Shown piece by piece: positions 1-7,534 of a stretch of DNA of 15,214 bases (position 1 is its first letter; each line of letters opens with the position of its first letter). The stretch is taken from contig CAIVQI010000181.1 of NCBI GenBank assembly GCA_903908015.1, positions 1-15,214 of the forward strand, written 5' to 3'. Both the position numbers and the translations under genes were made by a program. Under the pieces are notes generated by a model. It saw only the letters and a list, made by a program, of their open reading frames with translations, was not told where the DNA came from and ran no database searches. This stretch comes from an uncultured Bacteroidota bacterium. Lineage in GTDB: Bacteria > Bacteroidota > Bacteroidia > UBA7662.

Positions 1-3000
1 CACCTGTTGGGCGGTATTGGCGCGTCGCTCATCGTCCCATTCACGCTCCCGCTCAGCCTTTTCAGCTTCCAAAAGCCGCGTCATGATTTCTTCTTGCCGC
101 CGCACACTCTCCTCAGTCAAACGCTTGTTGACAAGCTCCTTCTCCGTCTTTTCCATTTCCTTCGCTAATTGATCCAAGTTGCCCAATCCACCCTTACCAT
201 CTTTATTGAGTTCCTCGTTTAACCGTTGCAACTCACGACGAATCGCTTCCTGCCGCGCCACCATCTCCCCAAAAGCTTGACTTTCTTGCTTGTTGCGGCC
301 TTGTTGGCCATCCTTTTTTCCCGCTCCCTGTTGGCCCATTTGTTGCCGCATTTTACTCATCTGTTCGTTCAATGATTTCTGCATCTGGGACATCTTGCTC
401 AAGCGCCCCGAACCACCCCCAGTACCTGGCTTTTTACACTGTTGCTGACCATCCATGTTGTTGGCTTTCTCTTGCTGCAAACTATTTAACAATTCAGAGA
501 GCATCAAGGCCAAATTATTGGCCGAAGTCATCACATACTGTTGTCGGCTTTTGATTTCGGCAACGCGACGATCACCAAAAGAGGCCAACGCCTTTTCAAT
601 GTTCAGGTTAATCAGTCCCATCTCCCTATTCACAATACTTTCCAGCTGCATGACACGCGAAGCCAATGCGGACAAACTATCTTCTAATAAGCGAGCCTCC
701 TCCTTTAAACGCACCTGTTCCTGTCCCAATTCTACAAATACAGGAGAATACGTACTGTTGTCCTGGAGTCGATCCATCAATTTCTCCTGACGAAAAGAAT
801 ACCGTATTAGGTTTTCAAGCAGCATTCGAAGCGCTTCAATGTTCTCGTCGAGCATCTGCATCTCCTGGCTTTGCATATCCTCGCGCATCTTTTTCGCCAT
901 TTCTTTCATCTTCCCTGCGGCACTCTTTTGCTGACCGGCAGCCTTTTTTTGCTTCTGCTCCGATAAGCTTTTCTTGGCATCATCCATCTCCTGTCCAATA
1001 TCACGCGTCTGTTCGCTTAATTGATCAAAGTCAATGGGTTTCTTCAGTTCGCTGTTCTCCTTTTCTAATTCCTTTGCCTTCTTCTCCTGCTCCGAGAATT
1101 CCTTGTTCAGTGCCTCCTGCTCCTTTTGAAGCGCTTCACTATCCTCCTTTGTCGATTGTTCGCTTTTCCGTGCTAATTCTTCTTGCTTCTTAGCTAATTC
1201 ATCGAGTTTATTGGCCAATTGATCCGCCTTTTGTTCCACCTCCATCTCTTTAAAAAACTCAAGCATCCGGTCCAGCTCCTTCTCCACTTGTGATTGATCA
1301 AACTTCATCTTGTCGAGCTGCTCCCGCATTTTATCGCTTTTTTGCTGATCCATCATTTTCTCCAATTCCTCCATCATCTTGCGCATCTCATCATTCAACA
1401 AACGATTGGCCATTTCTTGCAGCTTCTTTTGCTTTTCTAATATCTCTATCTTCTGTTCATCGGTCCGAAGCTGACTGTTCTCTTGCATATTGTTAACGGC
1501 GTCGCGCAGTTGTTGCTGCACTTCAGCCTGCCTTTGCTTGATCTGTTCAATAAGACGTTTGTCCTCCCAACTCAACTCCTTTTTATCGACCAACTTTCGA
1601 AGCAACTTTTCGGCATCACGCTCTATTTTCTGGCTCTCCGCGATCGACTTTTCCAACTGATCTGTTGTTTCCGCTGTATTCGTGGCAATTTTGTCCTCTC
1701 GCTGCTCCTCTGTTAAACTACGATACTGAAATGTGTTTGTTCGGGCTTTTTTCGAACCATTGACGCCATCATTGTCGGCCACTTCGAAATAGTAATCAAC
1801 ATATGATCCATTGCGCAGTCCGAGGGACGTCACATCAAAATAATGGAAGAACCGCTGTCTATTGCCCTTACCCAAGCCCAACGGCATAACCTTTAAATCG
1901 CCCTGTGGAACACCCTTAGGATCAAAAACTCTGTAGCAGAATGACAATGAAGCGAATCCGTTATCGTCTCCGATTTCTCCATCGAAATAGCGTACGCCTT
2001 GCTGCACACTGTCCGGCTGCTCGCCCGCTTCTATGACCGGCCATTGATCCGGAACAACCTTCAGCGTAAACGTCATGCTGTCGGAGCGTGGATTTGTTTT
2101 GTTCTTGAAACGAATGCTGTAGCGCATCTCTTGACGTGCAGAATACGCAACGGTAAATCTTCCAGACCCTGAGCGCTCAGCCGGTACCGCAGTTCCATCA
2201 CCTAAGCCCAATATAAGGGTATCTACACTGCGTGATTGTACCTTCCAAGTGATGCGCGTTCCTTCTGGAACCACTAAATCTCCTGTATTTTGAAGGGATT
2301 GATTCGTTTTTCCCAAGTAGCTGGGAAACGACAAATCAACATCGAATCGCTCAACCACGGGTCGTGCAACAACTTTTAAATCATAAGTGAGCGAAGTGAA
2401 TTCATCAGCCCGAAATTGCAGCTTCATTCCTGGCTTCACTTGGGCTATTTCTGCTTCAAATACCCCAACCTCAGCGGTATTTTGCATCCGTATCCACAGA
2501 CCAGCCTGTGATACATAAGCCTCTGCCGGCACTTCCGGCCCACTCAAACGCAACCGAAGCACAGCTGTTTCCGATTGTTCAAATTGCTGATCGCTGTTGA
2601 TCCAGTCAAAAGTGAATGGTGCCTCCCGAACAAATTCGCGGTTATAGCGAACTACTTTTTCGCCACCCTTACTCAATAAGGACGGAGCCACAACCAACAC
2701 CAATATAAAAAGTGCCGCAACCGGAATCAAGATCTTCAAATGCTTTTTGTTCGCCTTTAAATCAATCATGTTGAGCATGGGAACGGGCATCAACATGCGT
2801 GTTCGTTGCTCTACGCTTGCCACCAAAAGATCGACAGAAAAACCTGCTGAGCGACGCGCCGATTCACTGAGCTCCAGGGTATTGACCAATTTGTCGCGCA
2901 CCTCCGGGAAATGCGCACCAATCATCTGGGCTGCTTCTTTACGATCGATGCCCTTCAACCACCCCAAACGCTTAAAAAGTGGCTGACCGACCAAACGAAC

Positions 3001-3225
3001 CAGAAAATAAAGGTTCAACACAATAAAGCCGTAAAACAACACTGCTCGGGCCCAACTTGGCCAATAGGTGTAAAAAGCAGTGGTTGCCACGAGCAACCAA
3101 GAGGACAATAGCAAAGAAAAAATTAAAATAACTCCCCTAATGACCTGATTGAGGTACCACTTTCGAATAAACGAATCCAAGCGGTCCAGTAAATCCTGAT
3201 AAGTAGGCGGCCTGTAATCAGTCAT
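1..3225 (-). CDS. DUF4175 family membrane-anchored coiled-coil protein (partial, 3' end beyond window)
   Basis: The frame is open for 1075 codons from the ATG at 3225 to the window edge, so the C-terminus is missing. Residues about 29-51 and 57-76 look like a pair of membrane helices, and a third lies near 164-182. Residues about 185-500 read as an extracytoplasmic beta-rich region with Ig-like character. From about 505 onward the protein is almost entirely Glu/Lys/Gln/Met-rich coiled coil, broken near residues 935-985 by a Gly/Gln-rich stretch. This plan matches the large DUF4175 proteins of Bacteroidota, whose biochemical role is not established; a structural or envelope role is inference. 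Its start overlaps the exonuclease III stop by 8 bp (ATGACTGA), which indicates translational coupling and supports this start. The dense plus-strand open frames here are antisense shadows of the low-complexity coding sequence. Confidence 0.85.
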   Translation of the reverse strand, partial: MTDYRPPTYQDLLDRLDSFIRKWYLNQVIRGVILIFSLLLSSWLLVATTAFYTYWPSWARAVLFYGFIVLNLYFLVRLVGQPLFKRLGWLKGIDRKEAAQMIGAHFPEVRDKLVNTLELSESARRSAGFSVDLLVASVEQRTRMLMPVPMLNMIDLKANKKHLKILIPVAALFILVLVVAPSLLSKGGEKVVRYNREFVREAPFTFDWINSDQQFEQSETAVLRLRLSGPEVPAEAYVSQAGLWIRMQNTAEVGVFEAEIAQVKPGMKLQFRADEFTSLTYDLKVVARPVVERFDVDLSFPSYLGKTNQSLQNTGDLVVPEGTRITWKVQSRSVDTLILGLGDGTAVPAERSGSGRFTVAYSARQEMRYSIRFKNKTNPRSDSMTFTLKVVPDQWPVIEAGEQPDSVQQGVRYFDGEIGDDNGFASLSFCYRVFDPKGVPQGDLKVMPLGLGKGNRQRFFHYFDVTSLGLRNGSYVDYYFEVADNDGVNGSKKARTNTFQYRSLTEEQREDKIATNTAETTDQLEKSIAESQKIERDAEKLLRKLVDKKELSWEDKRLIEQIKQRQAEVQQQLRDAVNNMQENSQLRTDEQKIEILEKQKKLQEMANRLLNDEMRKMMEELEKMMDQQKSDKMREQLDKMKFDQSQVEKELDRMLEFFKEMEVEQKADQLANKLDELAKKQEELARKSEQSTKEDSEALQKEQEALNKEFSEQEKKAKELEKENSELKKPIDFDQLSEQTRDIGQEMDDAKKSLSEQKQKKAAGQQKSAAGKMKEMAKKMREDMQSQEMQMLDENIEALRMLLENLIRYSFRQEKLMDRLQDNSTYSPVFVELGQEQVRLKEEARLLEDSLSALASRVMQLESIVNREMGLINLNIEKALASFGDRRVAEIKSRQQYVMTSANNLALMLSELLNSLQQEKANNMDGQQQCKKPGTGGGSGRLSKMSQMQKSLNEQMSKMRQQMGQQGAGKKDGQQGRNKQESQAFGEMVARQEAIRRELQRLNEELNKDGKGGLGNLDQLAKEMEKTEKELVNKRLTEESVRRQEEIMTRLLEAEKAEREREWDDERRANTAQQV

Positions 3226-3997
3226 TGAGAGAAAGATTGAGTTGAAGTTCAACGGGACAATGATCCGAGTGCATGGCGTGTGGGTGCAATTGCGCTCCTG
3301 ATATATGATCGGTAAGGGTACTGCTGATCATATTGTAGTCGATGCGCCATCCCAGGTTTTTCTCCCGTGAACCTGCGCGGTACGACCACCAGCTGTAATG
3401 GGCTGCACCGGCTTCAACACGACGGAAGCTATCGCACCACCCTTCATCGACCCATTGTGCAAACCAGGCGCGTTCTTCGGGAAGGAATCCAGAAACATTG
3501 GCATTACGCACAGGATCATGAATATCGATGGCCTCACGACAAATATTGTAGTCACCACTGATGATGATGTTCTTTTGATGGTGTACCAATCCCCTCGTAT
3601 AGCCCGAGAAGAAATCCAAAAACTCCATTTTCTTCTCCTGACGATGCTCTCCACTGCTGCCAGAGGGTATGTAAACCGATACAAAACTGCAATGGTCGAA
3701 ATCCGCACGAATGATCCTTCCCTCTTCATCAATCCACCCATGACCGCAACCATAAACGACATTCTTGGGTTCCTTTCTGGAGAGTATCGCTACGCCTGAA
3801 TATCCCTTTTTCTCAGCAGGAAATATGAAGGGTTCATAGCCAATGCGGCGGAATTCTCCCCAATCAAACTGATTGGCGTCGGATTTGATTTCTTGTAGGG
3901 CCACAACATCCGCGTTGGATGCTTGGACCCAATCAACCAAACCCTTACGCGCCGCAGCGCGTACACCATTGACGTTATAAGTTATAAATTTTGTCAC
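3218..3997 (-). CDS. xth: Exodeoxyribonuclease III (AP endonuclease, EEP family)
   Basis: This 259-residue protein belongs to the exonuclease III/AP endonuclease family, which cleaves DNA at abasic sites and removes 3' blocking groups in base excision repair. The catalytic landmarks are visible: YNVNG near residues 7-11, LQEIK with the metal-binding Glu36, Tyr109, SGDYN with Asp149 and Asn151, WRIDY with Asp220, and the terminal SDH with Asp245 and His246. Length is normal for the family (about 250-270). The start is a GTG at 3995-3997 whose bases overlap the TGA stop of the upstream cyclophilin gene (GTGA), so the two are translationally coupled. No in-frame ATG would preserve the N-terminal catalytic YNVN motif. 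Confidence 0.95.
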   Translation of the reverse strand: MTKFITYNVNGVRAAARKGLVDWVQASNADVVALQEIKSDANQFDWGEFRRIGYEPFIFPAEKKGYSGVAILSRKEPKNVVYGCGHGWIDEEGRIIRADFDHCSFVSVYIPSGSSGEHRQEKKMEFLDFFSGYTRGLVHHQKNIIISGDYNICREAIDIHDPVRNANVSGFLPEERAWFAQWVDEGWCDSFRRVEAGAAHYSWWSYRAGSREKNLGWRIDYNMISSTLTDHISGAQLHPHAMHSDHCPVELQLNLSLND

Positions 3998-4719
3998 TGT
4001 ACGATGACGGCCTTCACAATTTTGACATCTTGAACGGGACGATCACCCGGTGCTGTTTTCACAGCCGCAATCAAATCAATGATGTCTAATCCCTCAATTA
4101 CTTCACCATAAACGGTGTATCCTCCATCAAGGTGAGGCGTGCCACCCAAGGTTTTATAGGCCTCGCGTTGCTCTGGACTAAACTTTGAGCCGCGCTGTGA
4201 TTCGAAACTGTTGAGTTCACCATCACTCCATTTGCGTCCTTGTACCAGGTAGAATTGGCATCCACTCGACCGCTTTTCGGGATTTACTTGATCGCCCTGA
4301 CGAGCAGCGGAAAGTGCACCCTTTTTGTGGAACAATTTCGGATTGAATTCAGCGGGAACGGTGTATCCCACATCACCAGAGCCCAACATTTGACCCGCCG
4401 GAGCATTCTTGGACTGCGGATCGCCTCCCTGAATCATAAAATCCTTGATAACGCGATGGAACAATACCCCATCATAAAACCCATCCTTCACCAACTTCAA
4501 CATATTGTCTCGGTGCTTGGGCGTCTCGTTGTACAAACGAACCCGAATTTTTCCTTTATCCGTTTGAAACTCGACTACCGATGATTTTCCTGAACCCAAT
4601 GCCTGCGCCGGTGGATTTGATGTACTGTTCTGTGCTTGTGCCGACACTGCCGCGGCTAAGGAGAAACTCATTAACGATAATCCACATACTCGGGTAAAAT
4701 TGTGCATAAATTTATTCAT
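3994..4719 (-). CDS. Secreted cyclophilin-type peptidyl-prolyl cis-trans isomerase
   Basis: This 241-residue cyclophilin catalyses cis-trans isomerisation of X-Pro bonds during protein folding. The N-terminus is a signal peptide: basic residues, a hydrophobic core at about 11-24, and a likely signal peptidase I cut after AVSA at about 27. No convincing lipobox is present, so a soluble periplasmic location is inferred. The cyclophilin core starts near residue 48. The active-site motif FHRVIKDFMIQGGD contains Arg89, Phe94, Met95 and Gln97, and SSGCQFYLV is the second substrate-pocket strand, with Cys where Ser is usual. An insertion at about 165-190 is typical of larger bacterial and Bacteroidota members. 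The gene ends in a GTGA overlap with exonuclease III and starts 2 bp after the upstream hypothetical gene. A second ATG at residue 5 would also leave a workable signal peptide. Confidence 0.92.
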   Translation of the reverse strand: MNKFMHNFTRVCGLSLMSFSLAAAVSAQAQNSTSNPPAQALGSGKSSVVEFQTDKGKIRVRLYNETPKHRDNMLKLVKDGFYDGVLFHRVIKDFMIQGGDPQSKNAPAGQMLGSGDVGYTVPAEFNPKLFHKKGALSAARQGDQVNPEKRSSGCQFYLVQGRKWSDGELNSFESQRGSKFSPEQREAYKTLGGTPHLDGGYTVYGEVIEGLDIIDLIAAVKTAPGDRPVQDVKIVKAVIVQ

Positions 4720-4721
4720 TG

Positions 4722-5111
4722 TTATTTGGTTTTTTCAGAAACACGAAAATAGTCAATTTCCTCGAAGTATTGGAGGCAAGCGCCCTTCAATAATTCTTCT
4801 TGTTCGGGTAGATTAACCGCGGGTAATGTTTGGAGCAGTCGATAATGCGGCCATCCATCAGGATCGCGCCCCGTAAATTCATAATAACCCAAAAAAGAAA
4901 GCACCTCACAAACCGCAACATGCATCAAATCCTGTTTTTCCTCCTTGGTAAACGTATCCTCTGAACGCCCCAACACATTCACTCCAATAAGAAACAGAAC
5001 AGCTTGAAGGTCAGGCTTCTTACCGAAGTCTTCTTTAAGCCGGTTACGGAGTTCTTCCCACGCAATAACCAATCCTGTAGATCTGGGGGCGTGGATGGGT
5101 GGTGTAGACAT
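4722..5111 (-). CDS. Conserved hypothetical protein of Bacteroidota
   Basis: This 129-residue soluble protein has no recognisable catalytic motif, signal peptide or membrane helix. It appears mainly helical. Features that stand out are the hydrophobic run DLQAVLFLIGVNVLG at about residues 33-47, the acidic/basic helix FTKEEKQDLMHVAV at about 54-67, and the aromatic DGWPHYRL at about 84-91. It resembles a family of short unnamed proteins seen repeatedly in Bacteroidota genomes; I know no assigned function. It sits 29 bp downstream of the omega-amidase and 2 bp upstream of the cyclophilin gene, so it is almost certainly co-transcribed. The good codon structure and tight packing support a real gene. 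Confidence 0.8.
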   Translation of the reverse strand: MSTPPIHAPRSTGLVIAWEELRNRLKEDFGKKPDLQAVLFLIGVNVLGRSEDTFTKEEKQDLMHVAVCEVLSFLGYYEFTGRDPDGWPHYRLLQTLPAVNLPEQEELLKGACLQYFEEIDYFRVSEKTK

Positions 5112-5140
5112 ATGTCGGAAATCGTATAAAATTGAACGGA

Positions 5141-5950
5141 CTAAGAACGCTTCAAAACACGAAATGTGTCGGCATCTTTCAAAAATGGGAGTCGCTGACG
5201 AACATCTTCTAACGTGTTGCGCTCTATTACAGCACTGATAACGCTATCTGACGTACCTGCATGGACCATGATGTTTCCCCAGGGGTTAACAATCTGACTG
5301 TTCCCAGGATATGGGGTGGATAGCCCATCAATGCCGATGCGGTTCACTCCCACCACATAAGCCTGATTTTCAATGGCCCTCGCCAACAACAATGTATTCC
5401 AGGCATCGATTCGAATAGACGGCCAATTCGCCACATAAACCAGAAGATCATAATTCAAATCGTTGCGCGACCAAACCGGGAACCGCAAGTCGTAGCATAT
5501 CTGTGGACAGACACGATAACCACCTATCTCCCAAACAACCCGTCTATGGCCCTTAGTATATTTCTGATCTTCGCCTGCCAAACCAAATAAATGCCTCTTT
5601 TCATAGGTTTGAAACTGACCAGTAGGTGAACACAAAACAAACATGTTGTAAAAACGCCTGCCCTTACGCATCATAACAGAACCACCGAGATAATAACCAC
5701 CCGCCTTTGTCCGCCTTTGCATCCACAACAATACCGGGTCTGATCGGAGCCAACGAGAAGCAACGCCTTCCGGATCCATAGAAAAACCAGTGCTGAACAT
5801 TTCCGGAAGAAGCACCAAAAAAGTCTCTAATCTTGTGTCCAACGCCTCCAGTTGATTTTCCAAAGTGTTCAGACGATGGTCCAAATGAACCATGTTGGCG
5901 ATTGGATCGCGCCAATGCAGATCAGTTTGCAGAACATGAACTTTTAACAT
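5141..5950 (-). CDS. Omega-amidase / carbon-nitrogen hydrolase (nitrilase superfamily, YafV/Nit2-like)
   Basis: This 269-residue protein carries the nitrilase superfamily Glu-Lys-Cys triad: Glu50 in LLPEMFSTGF, Lys118 in YEKRHLF, and the nucleophile Cys152 in PQICYDLRFPVW. The RFPVW motif just after the cysteine and the overall length fit the YafV/Nit2 omega-amidase branch rather than nitrilases or biotinidases. Such enzymes hydrolyse 2-oxoglutaramate or 2-oxosuccinamate to the 2-oxo acid and ammonia. The ATG overlaps the aminotransferase stop by 7 bp (ATGTTAA), so the two are translationally coupled. That pairing supports the glutamine transaminase/omega-amidase pathway and, by analogy with the E. 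coli YbdL/YafV-type pair, methionine salvage from 2-oxo-4-methylthiobutanoate. The substrate is inferred, not shown. Confidence 0.9.
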   Translation of the reverse strand: MLKVHVLQTDLHWRDPIANMVHLDHRLNTLENQLEALDTRLETFLVLLPEMFSTGFSMDPEGVASRWLRSDPVLLWMQRRTKAGGYYLGGSVMMRKGRRFYNMFVLCSPTGQFQTYEKRHLFGLAGEDQKYTKGHRRVVWEIGGYRVCPQICYDLRFPVWSRNDLNYDLLVYVANWPSIRIDAWNTLLLARAIENQAYVVGVNRIGIDGLSTPYPGNSQIVNPWGNIMVHAGTSDSVISAVIERNTLEDVRQRLPFLKDADTFRVLKRS

Positions 5951-7086
5951 GACGATAATCGTTGCGCTGCCGACATTAACACATCGTCAGTTTTGGCAAA
6001 ACAGAACCGAATCAGCGGAATATTGGACATATTATGCATGAAGGGCGATAAAGGAATGGCCGCCACTCCGTATTCCCGAATGATGCGCGCACAAAAGTCT
6101 ACATCTGTTTCTTCTTTGCTGATTTGGCTGTAGTCGGCCAACTGGAAGTAAGTAGACTTAGTGGGTAACATTTGAAACCGGGTCTGCTCCATTGCCTGGA
6201 TAAAATAATCCCGCTTCTGCTGGTAAAAACCAGATAAATTCTGATAGGCATCGACCACCGGAAGAAATTGACCCAAGACATGTTGGGCCACACTATTCAC
6301 AGAAAAAACGGTAAACTGGTGAACTTGTCTGAATCTGCGCATCCAGTCAGAGCAAGCCATGACATAACCCACTTTCCAACCCGTATTGTGGTATGTCTTA
6401 CCAAAGGAACTTACACAAAATAAGTGGTTGCGAATGGCATGACGCGTACAAGCGGATATAAAAGCTGCCCCATCATAAACCATATGTTCATAAACCTCAT
6501 CGCACAACAGCAATACATCATTTTTCACAACAATCTCTTCCAACTCCCGCCAATCATCCTCAGAAAGGAAAATTCCTGCCGGATTATGAGGCTGGTTGAT
6601 GATCACTAACTTCGTTTTCGACGTGATGGCATCCCGAACGGCATCCCAATTCCAGAAAAAAAGACCATGTTCATAAGGCATTGTGACATGAACTGGGCGT
6701 GCCCCGGCCATGAGTACGCCCGGACGATATGAATCATATGCTGGATCAAGAATGATGACTTCATCACCCTGCTGTACACAGGCTTGCAGAACGGTTGAGA
6801 TGGCTTGGGTAGCCCCGGCGGTGATGGTCAATTCCTGTTCAGGATCCCATTCAACACCATAGAAATCAAGGATTTTATTCGCCAACGCCGTGCGCAATCC
6901 CGCAAGGCCCGACATGGGCGCATACTGGTGGACTGAATCGCCCACTACCGATCGAAATATATCCTTTAACCTCGGATCAGGATCAAAATTAGGGAAGCCT
7001 TGGGCCAAATTAATGGCATCGTGCTGCCGGGCCATGGCCGACATCACGGTAAAAATGCTTTCCTCTTCTTGTATACCCTTCCACAT
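5944..7086 (-). CDS. PLP-dependent methionine/glutamine-type aminotransferase (YbdL/KAT-like, class I/II)
   Basis: This fold-type I aminotransferase shows the hallmark motifs of the YbdL/kynurenine aminotransferase/glutamine transaminase K group: INLAQGFPNFD near the N-terminus, TITAGATQAI for phosphate-site binding, NQPHNPAG, CDEVYEHMVYDG with the PLP-pairing Asp and Tyr, and SFGKTYHNTGWKVGY. The PLP Schiff-base lysine is Lys230 of the 380-residue form. I choose the ATG at 7084-7086, because homologues begin about ten residues before the IFTVMSA motif. A TTG at 7105-7107 would add seven residues (387 aa) but has no better ribosome-binding sequence. Typical substrates are methionine, glutamine and aromatic amino acids with 2-oxo acids. 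It is the first gene of the left operon and overlaps the omega-amidase gene by 7 bp. A weak Bacteroidota-like -7 element (TATAGTTTG on the minus strand, 7133-7141) lies about 45 bp upstream, without a clear -33 partner. Confidence 0.9.
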   Translation of the reverse strand: MWKGIQEEESIFTVMSAMARQHDAINLAQGFPNFDPDPRLKDIFRSVVGDSVHQYAPMSGLAGLRTALANKILDFYGVEWDPEQELTITAGATQAISTVLQACVQQGDEVIILDPAYDSYRPGVLMAGARPVHVTMPYEHGLFFWNWDAVRDAITSKTKLVIINQPHNPAGIFLSEDDWRELEEIVVKNDVLLLCDEVYEHMVYDGAAFISACTRHAIRNHLFCVSSFGKTYHNTGWKVGYVMACSDWMRRFRQVHQFTVFSVNSVAQHVLGQFLPVVDAYQNLSGFYQQKRDYFIQAMEQTRFQMLPTKSTYFQLADYSQISKEETDVDFCARIIREYGVAAIPLSPFMHNMSNIPLIRFCFAKTDDVLMSAAQRLSSC

Positions 7087-7514
7087 AGATTTGAACAATC
7101 CCTGCAAAAATCGTCTGATTTGATGTGCGCAGCAAACTATAATCTATAATTTTTAAATACTGATTGTTGTTGTTAGGGCTGTTTATATGTGGATAAATAG
7201 AGATACTTTTTTTTTCAACACGTATCCACAAGCTCATCCACACCATTCGAACAGATTTATTCAAGTTTGTATTGATAAACGATTGCTTTATGAAGGTTGT
7301 CAACATTGTTAAAAAAATGGAAGATGAAGGATGAGGATAAATATTCACTCTTGTCATGTTGATAAATTCTGTACTTGAGGTGGAAAAAAAAGCACAATAA
7401 GTACCTAAACACGTTAAAGTCCGGTTTATGCACTTCAATGGTAAACAAACTAGCCTCATTCAACATGAATATGCACAACTTATCAACACTATAAACTTGT
7501 TTTTAGTAACAATG
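7087..7514. other. AT-rich intergenic region with no convincing gene
   Basis: About 430 bp separate the nadD terminator from the aminotransferase start. Small open frames occur on the minus strand, but their translations are low-complexity, rich in Ile/Phe/Ser/Tyr, and lack conserved motifs. The region contains a nearly pure A/T block at about 7138-7159, a run of nine T at 7207-7215, and a cluster of DnaA-box-like 9-mers listed separately. The promoter of the aminotransferase operon must lie here, because a terminator closes the operon before it. Confidence 0.7.
7188..7488. other. Cluster of DnaA-box-like sites (candidate replication origin)
   Basis: One exact DnaA box, TTATCCACA, lies on the minus strand at 7188-7196. 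Seven further 9-mers differ from TTATNCACA at one position: plus strand 7222-7230 (GTATCCACA), 7234-7242 (TCATCCACA), 7426-7434 (TTATGCACT), 7469-7477 (ATATGCACA) and 7480-7488 (TTATCAACA); minus strand 7332-7340 (TTATCCTCA) and 7357-7365 (TTATCAACA). A rough random expectation for sites with at most one mismatch in 400 bp on both strands is below one. The adjacent A/T block at 7138-7159 could serve as an unwinding element. DnaA binds such arrays at oriC and at titration or reactivation loci. The origin assignment is inference: dnaA itself is not in the window and all flanking genes lie on one strand. Confidence 0.5.
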
Positions 7515-7534
7515 AAAAAACTACCGAAGTAGCC
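7515..7534 (-). terminator. Intrinsic terminator with UUCG tetraloop overlapping the nadD stop codon
   Basis: On the minus strand the sequence GGCTAC-TTCG-GTAG is followed at once by six T. The stem has four Watson-Crick pairs (CTAC/GTAG) closed by a C(UUCG)G tetraloop, which is exceptionally stable, and may extend by two G-U pairs. The 5' arm lies in the last nadD codons and the 3' arm contains the TAG stop (7521-7523). The stem is short, so efficiency is uncertain, but position, loop and U-tract all fit. Confidence 0.6.

Noticed and set aside
666..1193. Plus-strand frame of 175 codons opposite the DUF4175 gene
   Set aside because: It is Ser/Pro-rich, as expected from the antisense of Glu/Lys/Gln-rich coiled-coil codons; the minus-strand frame is continuous over 1075 codons.
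3328..3762. Minus-strand 144-codon frame inside exonuclease III
   Set aside because: It is an out-of-frame shadow of a gene with a complete set of catalytic motifs.
7087..7107. TTG start giving a seven-residue longer aminotransferase
   Set aside because: The ATG at 7086 matches the family's N-terminal length and the extension has no better ribosome-binding site; it cannot be fully excluded.
7010..7459. Minus-strand open frame of 149 codons in the spacer after nadD
   Set aside because: It overlaps the start of the aminotransferase, has low-complexity composition and no recognisable motif. The region is better explained as non-coding with DnaA-box-like sites.
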